27,470 bases of DNA from a virus. Shown here piece by piece: positions 20,066 through 27,470 of this stretch. The stretch is from IMG/VR virus record IMGVR_UViG_3300034062_000414, positions 1-27,470 of that record, one strand, 5' to 3'. The notes below the pieces were generated by a model. That model was not told where the DNA came from. It was given only the letters and a program-made list of their open reading frames with translations, and did not search any database. Both the position numbers and the translations under genes were made by a program. The first letter of the stretch is position 1; each line of letters opens with the position of its first letter.

Positions 20066-22177
20066 TTAGTTGTTTTTAGTAATTGCGTCTGCTTCGGTGA
20101 AGTATTTCTCCGCCAAAAGTTTGTAACCCTTCATAAGATCAGGGTCAGTTGACGCGTCTGCTTTAGCCTTGTAGGTGGCTGCCTTTACTAGAAGATCATT
20201 TGTTGAATGATCGACTGGTTTGATAGTCCTTTTCGGACCACCGGCGACCGCGAGTGACTTTGCAACTGCTAACTCCGATTCCAAACCTACCGCCTTACTA
20301 ACTGCTGCCTCTTTTGCATTAGCTAGTTGGGCGATCTCTGACTTTAGAGATTCGGTAGCGCTCTTGATTGCTTTCTCAACGATTGCTTCAATTTCTTCTG
20401 CGAGATTTTCACCCTCAGAAACTTTTTCTTCTTCGGCTGCTGGAGCCTCTTCTGTTGCAGGAGTTTCTTCTGCTGGCGTAGCTTCTTCAGCTGGAGCAGC
20501 CTCTTCTGCCTCTGGCAATTCTTGATCCTTTAGCTCAGAAACAACCTCTGTTGGCTCTGCGCTCTTGGGAGTTTCTTCAGGAGAAACAATGTCCGCGGTG
20601 GTAACGTCTGATCGGCCGTGAGATTCTTCTGGCAGACCGCAACCGCATTCTAAGCACTTGTGAGTTTCGGCAGATTTGTGTCCTTCTTTAGCTGAGGTGT
20701 ATTTTGAGTAGCATTCTTTTGCAAACTCTTCGTCCATTCCAGCCTCTTTGCAGCGCGCCTTGAATGCGTCAAAAGTTTCACCCTTGTTTGGTTTCATTTC
20801 TTTCATGTGGTGAGATTTTTCTTCGTCTTCTGGCTTTGCTGCCAATTCAATGTCTTCTGCTTCTAAGACTTCGCCTTCGCGAACTTCGCCCTGATACCAC
20901 TCGAATAAATGGTGAACCGCTGAGAGCAGGTGAGCGATAGACATTTCCTCGTTGCTGCCTTCTGAATCCATTTCACCAGCTTCGACAACAATGAGTTGGG
21001 CAAGAGCGCGACGCGCGTCTTCGTATAGCTTCTGGTCAAACTTAACAATGTCCGCAGGAGCGATTGACTTTGAGAGTTCGATAAGTTCTTGTGCGTTCTT
21101 CATAAGTAGTGCTCTCTTTTCTGCGTCGTCTGAAATCTGGAGTAATTCTAGTACAAGAGGGCTTGCTTCTGCACTCTTCTCTTTCTTCTTGTATGTGCCT
21201 CCGCGCTTTTTGTATTCGCGAGTTACCCAAGCATTCGCTACCGCTGAAGGATAAACTTCAAACTTCTTCTTGGCTTCAGCTTTGACGCGTGAGTAAAGTT
21301 CCTTATCCGCTGGCTCTGAGCTTTCTCCGCCGGCGTTGATTCCTTCGTAATCTGTCTCTTCTTTTTCGATTAGCTCTTCAGTTTTCCACATACCGCTTTC
21401 GCCTTCTGCGCTCTTGGCGAGGACAAGTTGGCAGTTGGGGTTCGCTGGGCGATCAACAAGCGACACTTCGACGATTTGGCCGTCAATGATTCTTCCGTTT
21501 ACTGCCTTGGTATCGCGCACAACGCGTGGGGATTTGATTCCGATACTGAAGCCTTTGAGGACTCCTGTATCTACTTTCTTGACTGAGATTGGATCAACAA
21601 CAAGCGCGTGAATGTAATGCCCGTCGGCTTTCTTCTCGTATTCCTTGGCAACTCCAGCAGCGATTGAAGAGTGCTGCTCGCGAATGTTTCCGCCAGATTT
21701 GAACCACTCTGGCATAGCTCGGTCAAGCCAAACAGGATCACAAATCTGTTGGTCAATGTCCAGAGAATCGTCTGTCGCCTTTCCGTAAACCATAAGGGTT
21801 CCGTCGTCGCGCTTATCAGCTTTGACAATCTCAAAAAAGGCGGTAGTTAAATCATTCACTGTCGATTTCTCCTTAGATTCATTTTCTTTCACAATTTTTT
21901 TAGCCCATGCCCACCCTGCGTCGCCACCCCATAGCAACCAAGCTATGTAGCCAGCGCTATCTACTCCCCAGCCTTCGCCCTTTTTATCCACTTCGTGGCG
22001 AGCAAAGTACGAGGTCATTCTTTTTACTGTATCCAAGGATACGGCAGAGCCGTTCGAAAGGTCGCGCGCGCGAGCGACTCCAATAGCGGTTCCGCCTCTT
22101 CCGTATTTCTCCCGTAATTCTAGACCGCGTTTCGCATTAGCGCGAACGGGTGCCGGAGGTATGAATCCGTCTGCCAT
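20066..22177 (-). CDS. Prohead protease (XkdF/S78-like) fused to scaffold, 703 aa
   Basis: Residues 20-95 form a domain (YGRGGTAIGVARARDLSNG, then WGVDSAGYIAWLLWGGDAGW) often found on phage XkdF-like proteins. Residues 110-255 are the maturation protease, with likely catalytic His169 (NIREQHSSIAAG) and Ser211 (LKGFSIGIKSP), then EVSLVDRPANPNC. After that comes VANAWVTREYKKRGGTYKK (about 310), long charged helical stretches, a Cys cluster (CLECGCGLPEESHG, about 505) and an acidic Glu/Ala/Pro region. The last 120 residues are coiled-coil scaffold (IVEKAIKSATESLKSEIAQL). It should cut itself and the capsid scaffold arm during head maturation. Confidence 0.82.
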   Translation of the reverse strand: MADGFIPPAPVRANAKRGLELREKYGRGGTAIGVARARDLSNGSAVSLDTVKRMTSYFARHEVDKKGEGWGVDSAGYIAWLLWGGDAGWAWAKKIVKENESKEKSTVNDLTTAFFEIVKADKRDDGTLMVYGKATDDSLDIDQQICDPVWLDRAMPEWFKSGGNIREQHSSIAAGVAKEYEKKADGHYIHALVVDPISVKKVDTGVLKGFSIGIKSPRVVRDTKAVNGRIIDGQIVEVSLVDRPANPNCQLVLAKSAEGESGMWKTEELIEKEETDYEGINAGGESSEPADKELYSRVKAEAKKKFEVYPSAVANAWVTREYKKRGGTYKKKEKSAEASPLVLELLQISDDAEKRALLMKNAQELIELSKSIAPADIVKFDQKLYEDARRALAQLIVVEAGEMDSEGSNEEMSIAHLLSAVHHLFEWYQGEVREGEVLEAEDIELAAKPEDEEKSHHMKEMKPNKGETFDAFKARCKEAGMDEEFAKECYSKYTSAKEGHKSAETHKCLECGCGLPEESHGRSDVTTADIVSPEETPKSAEPTEVVSELKDQELPEAEEAAPAEEATPAEETPATEEAPAAEEEKVSEGENLAEEIEAIVEKAIKSATESLKSEIAQLANAKEAAVSKAVGLESELAVAKSLAVAGGPKRTIKPVDHSTNDLLVKAATYKAKADASTDPDLMKGYKLLAEKYFTEADAITKNN

Positions 22178-22479
22178 TATGAGTTCGAGAACTGTCCGGT
22201 AAGCAAGACGCCTACCACCGCGGTTTTACCTGCTGCACAGATTCCGTAAAGAGTATCTCCAGAGAAAAGCTGAATCTCAAACTTGTTTGCAATTCCGGTT
22301 GTGGTAAATTTAGTAAGTACATAGCCATTGGTAATTGAAACATTAGACGCCCCAACGTGGCAATCATTTGTATTGTCAATGTTGTTAATGAAAACGTCCA
22401 TTTTTCCAAACTTGCCGTCATTTGAAACAATCATAGTTGGAGTGTCGGTTAAAGTTACCGAATAACTTTTTAACGCCAT
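22177..22479 (-). CDS. Small virion-like beta protein, 100 aa
   Basis: Begins MALKSYSVTLTDTPTMIVSN and is nearly all beta strands, with VSITNGYVLTKFTTT and GDTLYGICAAGKTAVVGVLL. This is a recurrent small protein of phage head operons, likely a decoration or fibre-like virion component, with no enzyme motif. It has a clear ribosome site (AAGGAG) before ATG 22479, and its stop overlaps the protease start. I know of no firm function for the family. Confidence 0.65.
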   Translation of the reverse strand: MALKSYSVTLTDTPTMIVSNDGKFGKMDVFINNIDNTNDCHVGASNVSITNGYVLTKFTTTGIANKFEIQLFSGDTLYGICAAGKTAVVGVLLTGQFSNS

Positions 22480-22500
22480 TGGATCTCCTTCGAGTTACCG

Positions 22501-23340
22501 CTAATCATACGACAGACTGTCGAGATAATCTTGGCCGAGACTTGGATCATCAACCATACCTTCAATAACTGGGAGCAAAGCGCACCGGCAATTAGGGTGA
22601 GCAGGTGGTTCGGTATCTCCAGAGTCAAAAGCTTGGCCAAGATTTACAACTTGCCCGTCATTAGGCGCACAAATGTCGCAAGGCTGAACCGCATTCCATT
22701 CAACCTTTTCAACTCCAGACTCTTCATAAAAGAATCGAGCAGCAACAGACATTGCGCGATTCTGCTCAGTAATTGCAATCGTTAGCGCTCGCGCAGGATC
22801 TCCAATCTTCTCTGTTATGAGTTTTGCTGCTTGCGTTGGGCTAGCTCCAGAAGCGATTGCGTCTGCCAGAGCTGTTCCAATTTTGTCGTATCCGGCTTTG
22901 GCGATTGCTTTACTGACGATCCCAGCGCCGTCGAGGAGCCGCTTAAAAGCTCCGCGAGGCCGCAGTAATAGAGCTGTCGCCTTATTGCCGGGCGTCCAGC
23001 TGCTCCAATCCACGCTGGCGTCGGCCTTTGTGAGCGATTTATCGGCCTTACGACGGGCCTGAGCTACGGCCTCCTGAGCAGCAGCTTCCCCAAGGAGATA
23101 GCCGTCAGCGTATAGCTTTGAGATCACCGCGGTAATAGGCTCCAGATTTATCTGAACGTTGAGCATTGCCCAAGCCCTAGCGCGAGCGCGATCTTGCGTA
23201 ATGTCGCCGCTTGGATAGGGCTGGCTCTTGGAATACTCCTCAAAAATGTCCCGGGCGTCGATACTTTGCCGAATTGCAGCCCGGACCTTGACCGAATTCC
23301 TCGCTGCTATGCGCCCGTCAGCCTTGTGAGCGCCCCACAT
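22501..23340 (-). CDS. MuF/SPP1 gp7-like minor head protein, 279 aa
   Basis: The C-terminal domain has CDICAPNDGQ (221-230) and HPNCRC (248-253), the metal-ligating pattern of Mu F/SPP1 gp7 proteins, which are injected or help organise the head interior. The N-terminal 120 residues are helical, with NSVKVRAAIRQSIDARDIF. I start it at ATG 23340, which overlaps the portal stop as TAATG; an in-frame ATG 60 bases upstream is inside the portal gene. No toxin domain follows the MuF domain, unlike some temperate phages. Placement after the portal is standard. Confidence 0.82.
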   Translation of the reverse strand: MWGAHKADGRIAARNSVKVRAAIRQSIDARDIFEEYSKSQPYPSGDITQDRARARAWAMLNVQINLEPITAVISKLYADGYLLGEAAAQEAVAQARRKADKSLTKADASVDWSSWTPGNKATALLLRPRGAFKRLLDGAGIVSKAIAKAGYDKIGTALADAIASGASPTQAAKLITEKIGDPARALTIAITEQNRAMSVAARFFYEESGVEKVEWNAVQPCDICAPNDGQVVNLGQAFDSGDTEPPAHPNCRCALLPVIEGMVDDPSLGQDYLDSLSYD

Positions 23341-25226
23341 TAGGAAATGTACGCCTTGGCTAGCTGGCGAGCTGTTTCCAGATCTCCCTCCATTGCGCAA
23401 CGATTGAGAGCGTCGGCAACGACAGAATCTAGGGTTTTGAACTCAAAATCTCGGCCTCTGCGCCCTTTGTTAGCCCATTTCATAAAGGCTTTTACCTCAG
23501 CTGCTACTTCAATCTTGTTTGGCTCAGCCTCTTCTTGCTCTTCCGGCTCAACCTCCGGCTCTTCCGGCTTTACTTCCGGCTTTGCTGGAGCATTCTCGCC
23601 CTCTGTTCCTTCAATCTCTGTCACGCCGTCGGATTCAAGCTGAGGAGCTGATCCTCCAGCCATTGCGTCAATAATTCCGTCCGGGCTGAAGAGGAGAACG
23701 GATTGCCCGGCGAGCAGAATTGGCATGTCGGCTTGTGGGGTATCCAAGAGAGGCAAGCCAAGCTCTGCTCTGCCCTCATTGACTGTCTTAGCAGCTGAGG
23801 TGATCTCGATTTGGTGTTTGCGCGCAGAAGATTCTGTATCTTGGCGCTTGCTTGGCATAAGCTTAAACTCTAGCTCGCGTGGCATTCCAAGGTAAGCGTA
23901 AGAAAGATTTGTGAGCATTTTGTTCAGCCAATTTACAAGAGGCTGCGCTCCAAGAGCTTCAGCATTTCCAGCCTTGCCCTCTTCAAACCCTGCTCCGCCT
24001 AGACCACCCTTTGGATTGTAGCCAATTTCTGTTGGCTGGACTCCGAAATGGCCGCAGATTGACTCAATGAGAAAGTTATCCAGAGTATCTTTGAACTTCT
24101 CGCCATAGCCTTCGTCCATTACCGCTTTTAAGCCGGTCGGCAATAGGCGAGCACGCTTGCGTTGCTCTGTCTGCCCTGCAAGATCATCGTTGAGAATGTT
24201 CTCATACGCGCGTAAGAGATCAGGATTTGTTCCCCAAGTTGCGTCTGTTTCAAACATCATTGCAGGGATCACGCCGTCTGTGTATTCAGCGCGAATCCAT
24301 TGCTGGCGTCGAAGATAAATGTCTGCAAGAGGGAGCGAGCGCTCTACTGGGCTTTGGCCATAAACGCTCGTTGTTCGGCGATTGCGCACAAGATAAGCAA
24401 GGTCGTCGCAAGTAAATTCGCCGTCTGCCTGTGGGTCGTCGCTATTAGCTGAGAATTCAGAGCGAGGGAATCCGTAAAGAATCTGCTGGAATGCAGGAGC
24501 CGGAGCCATAGGTCGCATGCCTCGGTCGTCGAGGAGAGGCTTAATTGTTGCGCCGTCAAGAATCTGCAAGCCATAAAGTTCTCCGCCTACTGTTTTTTGA
24601 GGCCAGATTGCAAGAGCGTCAATGACCAAAACCTCTTCAAGCGCAATCATTAGCCAATCGGTAAAAGTTAATCCGTTGGCTTTGTCTGGATTTTCCCAGA
24701 ATGTGCGAATGCGGTCAATCTCTTCGGTTAATTCTTCGCGAGCAGTAACCATTGCGCGAACGTGATCTCCACCGCTCTTGGATTGAATCTTTTCACCTGC
24801 GTCTTGGCCAAGCACAATGTCGAAATCTAATCCTACGAGCTTTGATTTAATAACTTCAACGCACCGACGAATTATGTCGATCTGATCTGCTGCTGCTCGA
24901 AGAGTCTTGAATGGAACAAGACGCGTTTCTGTAATGTTTATGTTTTGCGCTACTTGGTATTCATAGCGTCGAGGATCAGGGCGTCCGTCTGGACGAAGAG
25001 GGTTGATTGCGCCGGGCGTAATTGGATTTCCCGGACCAAACGGAACCATAGAGAGCCAAGGGTTGCGCTCTAGCGGAACGTTGTTGCCATAAGTTTGTCC
25101 GATTGCGCCGTTAGCTTGGCGCATTTGTTGTTCAGTCATTGCGACTGCACCGGCTGGGAGATTGGGCGCTGCTTTTTCTACATCTGTTCCTGCGATTGCT
25201 TTTGCGATTCGATCTCTTAGACCCAC
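23340..25226 (-). CDS. Portal protein, 628 aa
   Basis: Shows the siphophage portal pattern: QIDIIRRCVEVIKSKLVGLD, LEEVLVIDALAIWPQK, YGQSPVERSLPLADIYLRR and a long stem helix region (LNDDLAGQTEQRKRARLLP). PTEIGYNPKGGLGGAGFEEG and MPRELEFKLMPSKRQDTESS follow in the crown. A Glu/Pro-rich linker (VKPEEPEVEPEEQEEAE) then leads to a basic C-terminal piece. It forms the dodecameric ring for DNA entry and exit. It starts with GTG 25226 after AGGGAGA. No terminase gene is seen before it; adhesin genes lie there instead. Confidence 0.9.
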   Translation of the reverse strand: MGLRDRIAKAIAGTDVEKAAPNLPAGAVAMTEQQMRQANGAIGQTYGNNVPLERNPWLSMVPFGPGNPITPGAINPLRPDGRPDPRRYEYQVAQNINITETRLVPFKTLRAAADQIDIIRRCVEVIKSKLVGLDFDIVLGQDAGEKIQSKSGGDHVRAMVTAREELTEEIDRIRTFWENPDKANGLTFTDWLMIALEEVLVIDALAIWPQKTVGGELYGLQILDGATIKPLLDDRGMRPMAPAPAFQQILYGFPRSEFSANSDDPQADGEFTCDDLAYLVRNRRTTSVYGQSPVERSLPLADIYLRRQQWIRAEYTDGVIPAMMFETDATWGTNPDLLRAYENILNDDLAGQTEQRKRARLLPTGLKAVMDEGYGEKFKDTLDNFLIESICGHFGVQPTEIGYNPKGGLGGAGFEEGKAGNAEALGAQPLVNWLNKMLTNLSYAYLGMPRELEFKLMPSKRQDTESSARKHQIEITSAAKTVNEGRAELGLPLLDTPQADMPILLAGQSVLLFSPDGIIDAMAGGSAPQLESDGVTEIEGTEGENAPAKPEVKPEEPEVEPEEQEEAEPNKIEVAAEVKAFMKWANKGRRGRDFEFKTLDSVVADALNRCAMEGDLETARQLAKAYIS

Positions 25227-25290
25227 GTGAATCTCCCTAGTTTGCCCTTATGTTTCGGCTTGCGTAATAGTAACAGAAACGCTTCAGCTA

Positions 25291-26127
25291 TTAAAGAGTT
25301 ACTGTTCCTGTTCCTGCGGTGAATTGGTAAACTCGAAATCCTGCGCGTGTTGGTTGTGAATAGACCAAAGAGCCACCAATCGAAGTGAGAGCTGGGTAAG
25401 TGTCGGCATAAGCAAGAATTACAATTCCGCTTCCGCCATTTCCTCCGTTATTACCTTGCATACCGCCACCACCACCGCTGCCAGTATTACCTGTTGCAGC
25501 ATTTCCCGGTGAGCCGCCACTTCCAGCGCCACCACCACCTCCAGATCCAGCACTTGTTGCGTATGCGCTAGACCCACCAGCTCCTCCTCCTCCTGCGCGA
25601 GCAGTCGAGGTGCCATTTATTGAAGAGGTCGCGCTACTTCCGCCAGAGCCAGCGGTTCCTGCGCCGTTATTATTTCCGCCGACGCCACCTGCTCCACCGC
25701 CACCGCCACCGCCGAGTCTTTCGTTTGCTCTGCTTCCAAGTCCGCCGTTATTTCCTTGTCCAGAGATTCCAGTTGCCGTAGTGTTTGGATCTATAGCAGA
25801 GCCACCACCAGAACCGCCATTGGCTCCGTTGTCTGGATCGCCAGCGTCAGAACCTCCACCGCCACCGCCAGTAGAAGTAATGCTTGAAAATACTGAGTTG
25901 CTTCCATTGCCACCGATACTCGAAGTACCGCCAGCACCGCCTCCGCCGACAGTAATTGTGAAAGGAGAGCTTGAAACATTCAATGTTCCTGTTCTGTATC
26001 CTCCAGCACCTCCACCGCCACCGAAAGACCTGCCTCCGCCTCCGCCACCTGCAATAACAAGGTATTCAATAGGTCGAGAAAGATTGCTGGCAATAGCAGA
26101 AGACGCAGTTATTCCGAGTATCGGCAT
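25291..26127 (-). CDS. Glycine-rich adhesin, upstream copy, 278 aa
   Basis: N-terminal SRPIEYLVIAGGGGGGRSFG leads into a Gly/Ser/Asn-rich region of about 200 residues with many GGGG tracts. Before the end comes GSGIVILAYADTYPALTSIG and a final YQFTAGTGTVTL. The (I/V)EYLVIAGGGGGG start and the strand at the end identify the glycine-rich domain family of phage tail tips. It has the same architecture as 8997-9794 but a different sequence. Ending just before the portal gene, it lies in the upstream adhesin cassette. TAATG joins it to the fibre gene. Confidence 0.78.
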   Translation of the reverse strand: MPILGITASSAIASNLSRPIEYLVIAGGGGGGRSFGGGGGAGGYRTGTLNVSSSPFTITVGGGGAGGTSSIGGNGSNSVFSSITSTGGGGGGSDAGDPDNGANGGSGGGSAIDPNTTATGISGQGNNGGLGSRANERLGGGGGGGAGGVGGNNNGAGTAGSGGSSATSSINGTSTARAGGGGAGGSSAYATSAGSGGGGGAGSGGSPGNAATGNTGSGGGGGMQGNNGGNGGSGIVILAYADTYPALTSIGGSLVYSQPTRAGFRVYQFTAGTGTVTL

Positions 26128-26915
26128 TATGCGCTCAGATCACCGACGAGAACCCAAGTATCCGTTCCTCGCTTAATAAGAGTTGCCGAAGACCACTGCG
26201 CTCGCAATTTCAGTCCCGGAGTTGCGTTGATTGTTACGCCTCCTGTTGCTACCACCGTTGTTTGCCCTGCTCCAGTTTGTAAAATGTTAATCTGCGTTCC
26301 TGTTGGATACGCGACAGTTGCATTTAAGGGAACAGTTAAATTGTTGGCAGATCCGTTGTTCATTTCGACAAGCTTGCCTCTATCTGCAAGAACCAATGTA
26401 TAAGAAGCTACCTGCGCGCTAGTGGCTAAGTCCGATAACTGAACATTTCCTGTTCCAATTTCGTCTGTGATTGCTGCTGCAAAGTTGGCAGAAGAAGGAG
26501 TTGCTAGGAAAGTCGCGACTCCTGTTCCTAATCCTGAAACACCTGTACTGATTGGCAACCCTGTTGCGTTAGAAAGAGTTCCAGAAGTAGGAGTACCAAG
26601 TGCGCCTCCTGCAATAAGTAATGTAGCTGAACTTGGGATCGTTGTTGAGTTAATTGTTAAAGAATCTACATTCGATACGGTTGCGCCCGAAGTTAAAGCC
26701 GTCGAGCCTAGCGTGATTGTAGAATAAGCAGAAGAGGTAGCCCATTGCGTGTTGTAATTTGTTCCGTCAATTTTTGCCAAGACTTGTCCAGTAGTACCTC
26801 CTGCTGGCACACCGACTCCTGCTGCTCCCGTTGCTCCTGCTGGCCCTATTGGACCCGGAGTTGATACTTGAATGATTGGATTCGGAAGTTGCGTAATTAC
26901 TATTGTTTCAGCCAT
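26127..26915 (-). CDS. Collagen-like tail fibre protein, 262 aa
   Basis: Begins MAETIVITQLPNPIIQVSTP, followed by a short collagen-like stretch (GPIGPAGATGAAG, about 31-43) and GGTTGQVLAKIDGTNYNTQW, a module common in phage fibres. A middle region of Gly/Thr/Ser strands follows, then LVLADRGKLVEMNNGSANNL and GLKLRAQWSSATLIKRGTDT, a beta domain seen at the ends of fibres. It probably forms a trimer that binds the host surface. Its ATG directly follows the stop of the BppU-like gene. Confidence 0.76.
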   Translation of the reverse strand: MAETIVITQLPNPIIQVSTPGPIGPAGATGAAGVGVPAGGTTGQVLAKIDGTNYNTQWATSSAYSTITLGSTALTSGATVSNVDSLTINSTTIPSSATLLIAGGALGTPTSGTLSNATGLPISTGVSGLGTGVATFLATPSSANFAAAITDEIGTGNVQLSDLATSAQVASYTLVLADRGKLVEMNNGSANNLTVPLNATVAYPTGTQINILQTGAGQTTVVATGGVTINATPGLKLRAQWSSATLIKRGTDTWVLVGDLSA

Positions 26916-27272
26916 TTATCTTGTCACATTCGCTGAGGCGGTGAGGATTCCTTGCACTAATCGAGTAACGACTGAGCCTGAAGTGATTTCAAGATCATAA
27001 ACGTAAGGGGTTCCAGCTTGGGTAGAAGCGGTAAGTGAATTAGATTGCGCAGCCGTTATCTGAACCGCGATTGTTCCTGTTGCGCCTGTAATAGTAATTC
27101 CGCTGCCAGTTGCAAGAGAGATCAGCGCAGTAGAAGCTTCTGGGGTTGTGCGTACTTGCATAGCCGCCGTATAGCCTGTGAGGTTAATTGGAGCGCCGTC
27201 AGTATCTTTATACTCAAAAGTAACTGCCCAGTTAGAACCTATGTCTATTGTTGAATTGTATGTGACTGCCAT
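26916..27272 (-). CDS. BppU-N-like baseplate/fibre attachment protein, 118 aa
   Basis: Begins MAVTYNSTIDIGSNWAVTFE, with NLTGYTAAMQVRTTPEAST, LTASTQAGTPYVYDLEITSG and a final SVVTRLVQGILTASANVTR. This pattern (IG..W.., LTGY.A.MQVR, YDLEITSG..TRL..G) is that of the N-terminal domain of baseplate upper proteins. I start it at ATG 27272, one base after the stop of the edge gene, since the longer in-frame start at 27389 would overlap that gene's coding sequence. It probably links the adhesin to the virion. Confidence 0.74.
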   Translation of the reverse strand: MAVTYNSTIDIGSNWAVTFEYKDTDGAPINLTGYTAAMQVRTTPEASTALISLATGSGITITGATGTIAVQITAAQSNSLTASTQAGTPYVYDLEITSGSVVTRLVQGILTASANVTR

Positions 27273-27273
27273 T

Positions 27274-27470
27274 TTATTCCGCCAGATCCCAGTTGAGGTT
27301 CTCTTCATTCCAGAAGTAAATCTTTTTGTCTTTTGGATAAGGTTTTGGCGCTTGCCACTGTGCTTTGGAATCAAGCGTCCAAGAATCAAAAGGTTTTGGC
27401 GCTATGAATGCGTCAAGCTCTTCGTCATAATAGTATCCAACTGCTGCAAAGTTCTTCCGAATGCGCCCAT
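27274..27470 (-). CDS. Partial FGGxW-type small fibre-associated protein (C-terminus)
   Basis: The start lies beyond the right edge; the visible part begins (from the second codon position) GRIRKNFAAVGYYYDEELDA and ends FWNEENLNWDLAE before TAA at 27274-27276. It also contains FIAPKPFDSWTLDSKAQW. This is the C-terminal part of the small fibre-associated family to which 8747-8992 belongs; the shared part is RxxxAxxGxxYxxxxDxF. Its longer Pro/Trp-rich tail is the more usual form. Only the frame and family are certain. Confidence 0.75.
   Translation of the reverse strand, partial: GRIRKNFAAVGYYYDEELDAFIAPKPFDSWTLDSKAQWQAPKPYPKDKKIYFWNEENLNWDLAE

Noticed and set aside
23341-23400. Start at 23400 for the MuF-like gene.
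   Set aside because: It lies inside the portal gene; TAATG coupling at 23340 is the pattern used many times in this genome.
25610-26176. Long plus-strand proline-rich ORF (188 codons).
   Set aside because: It is the antisense of the glycine-rich adhesin: glycine codons (GGN) read as proline (CCN) on the other strand. The minus-strand protein has family ends and coupled starts.
27273-27389. Upstream start at 27389 for the BppU-like gene.
   Set aside because: The added 39 residues are basic and overlap the conserved coding sequence of the edge gene in another frame.
1-27470. Searched by eye for tRNA genes, CRISPR arrays, insertion sequences, integrase/attachment sites and a reverse transcriptase with template repeats (because of the variable-looking glycine-rich proteins).
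   Set aside because: None was recognised. A tRNAscan-SE run and a search for adenine-biased repeat pairs would be needed to exclude them fully.

Overview
The window is a fragment of a long-tailed (siphovirus-like) phage genome. Every gene but one lies on the minus strand, so it reads from right to left. Moderate G+C, strong AGGAGG-type ribosome sites, ATGA/TAATG stop-start overlaps, actinophage-like small proteins and a Gram-positive-style CHAP lysin suggest a phage of an actinobacterium, perhaps a low-G+C freshwater lineage; the host is inference. No terminase, integrase, polymerase or tRNA gene is visible, and genes run off both ends, so this is not a complete genome.

Layout in the direction of transcription. 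(1) 27470-25291: an adhesin cassette (C-terminal part of a small fibre-associated protein, a BppU-N-like domain protein, a collagen-like fibre and a glycine-rich protein). (2) 25226-18379: the head module, with portal, MuF-like minor head protein, small virion protein, a fused prohead protease/scaffold and a major capsid protein carrying an inserted Ig/FN3-like domain. (3) 18298-14373: neck and tail tube, with a zinc-ribbon protein, head-tail adaptor, tail terminator, a 56-aa ORF, the major tail protein, a strong hairpin, tail assembly chaperones joined by a -1 frameshift at CCCAAAA, and an HK97-gp10-like protein in an unusual place. (4) 14370-7433: an 892-aa tape measure, Dit-like and gp37-like tail-tip proteins, and a second adhesin cassette. 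(5) 7417-5983: lysis genes (membrane/coiled-coil protein, Cys-rich lipoprotein, two holin candidates, CHAP endolysin), closed by a perfect 14-bp hairpin terminator.

(6) 5861-1: an early or accessory operon with its own candidate promoter. It encodes a small DNA-binding-like protein, a DUF6378-like protein, a calcineurin-like phosphoesterase, an ERF/Rad52-like candidate, two HTH proteins, a C5 cytosine methyltransferase split over two overlapping frames, and several very small proteins. In its middle, on the plus strand, sits a lone gene (3611-4198) for an Ntn-hydrolase of the 20S proteasome-beta/HslV fold, with threonine directly after the initiator Met.

The most notable features are the stand-alone proteasome-like peptidase, the split methyltransferase, the canonical tail-chaperone frameshift, the elaborated capsid and protease proteins, and the two adhesin cassettes. 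Three genes of 46, 56 and 59 codons, the frameshifted chaperone extension and the two edge-truncated genes were read directly from the nucleotide sequence.
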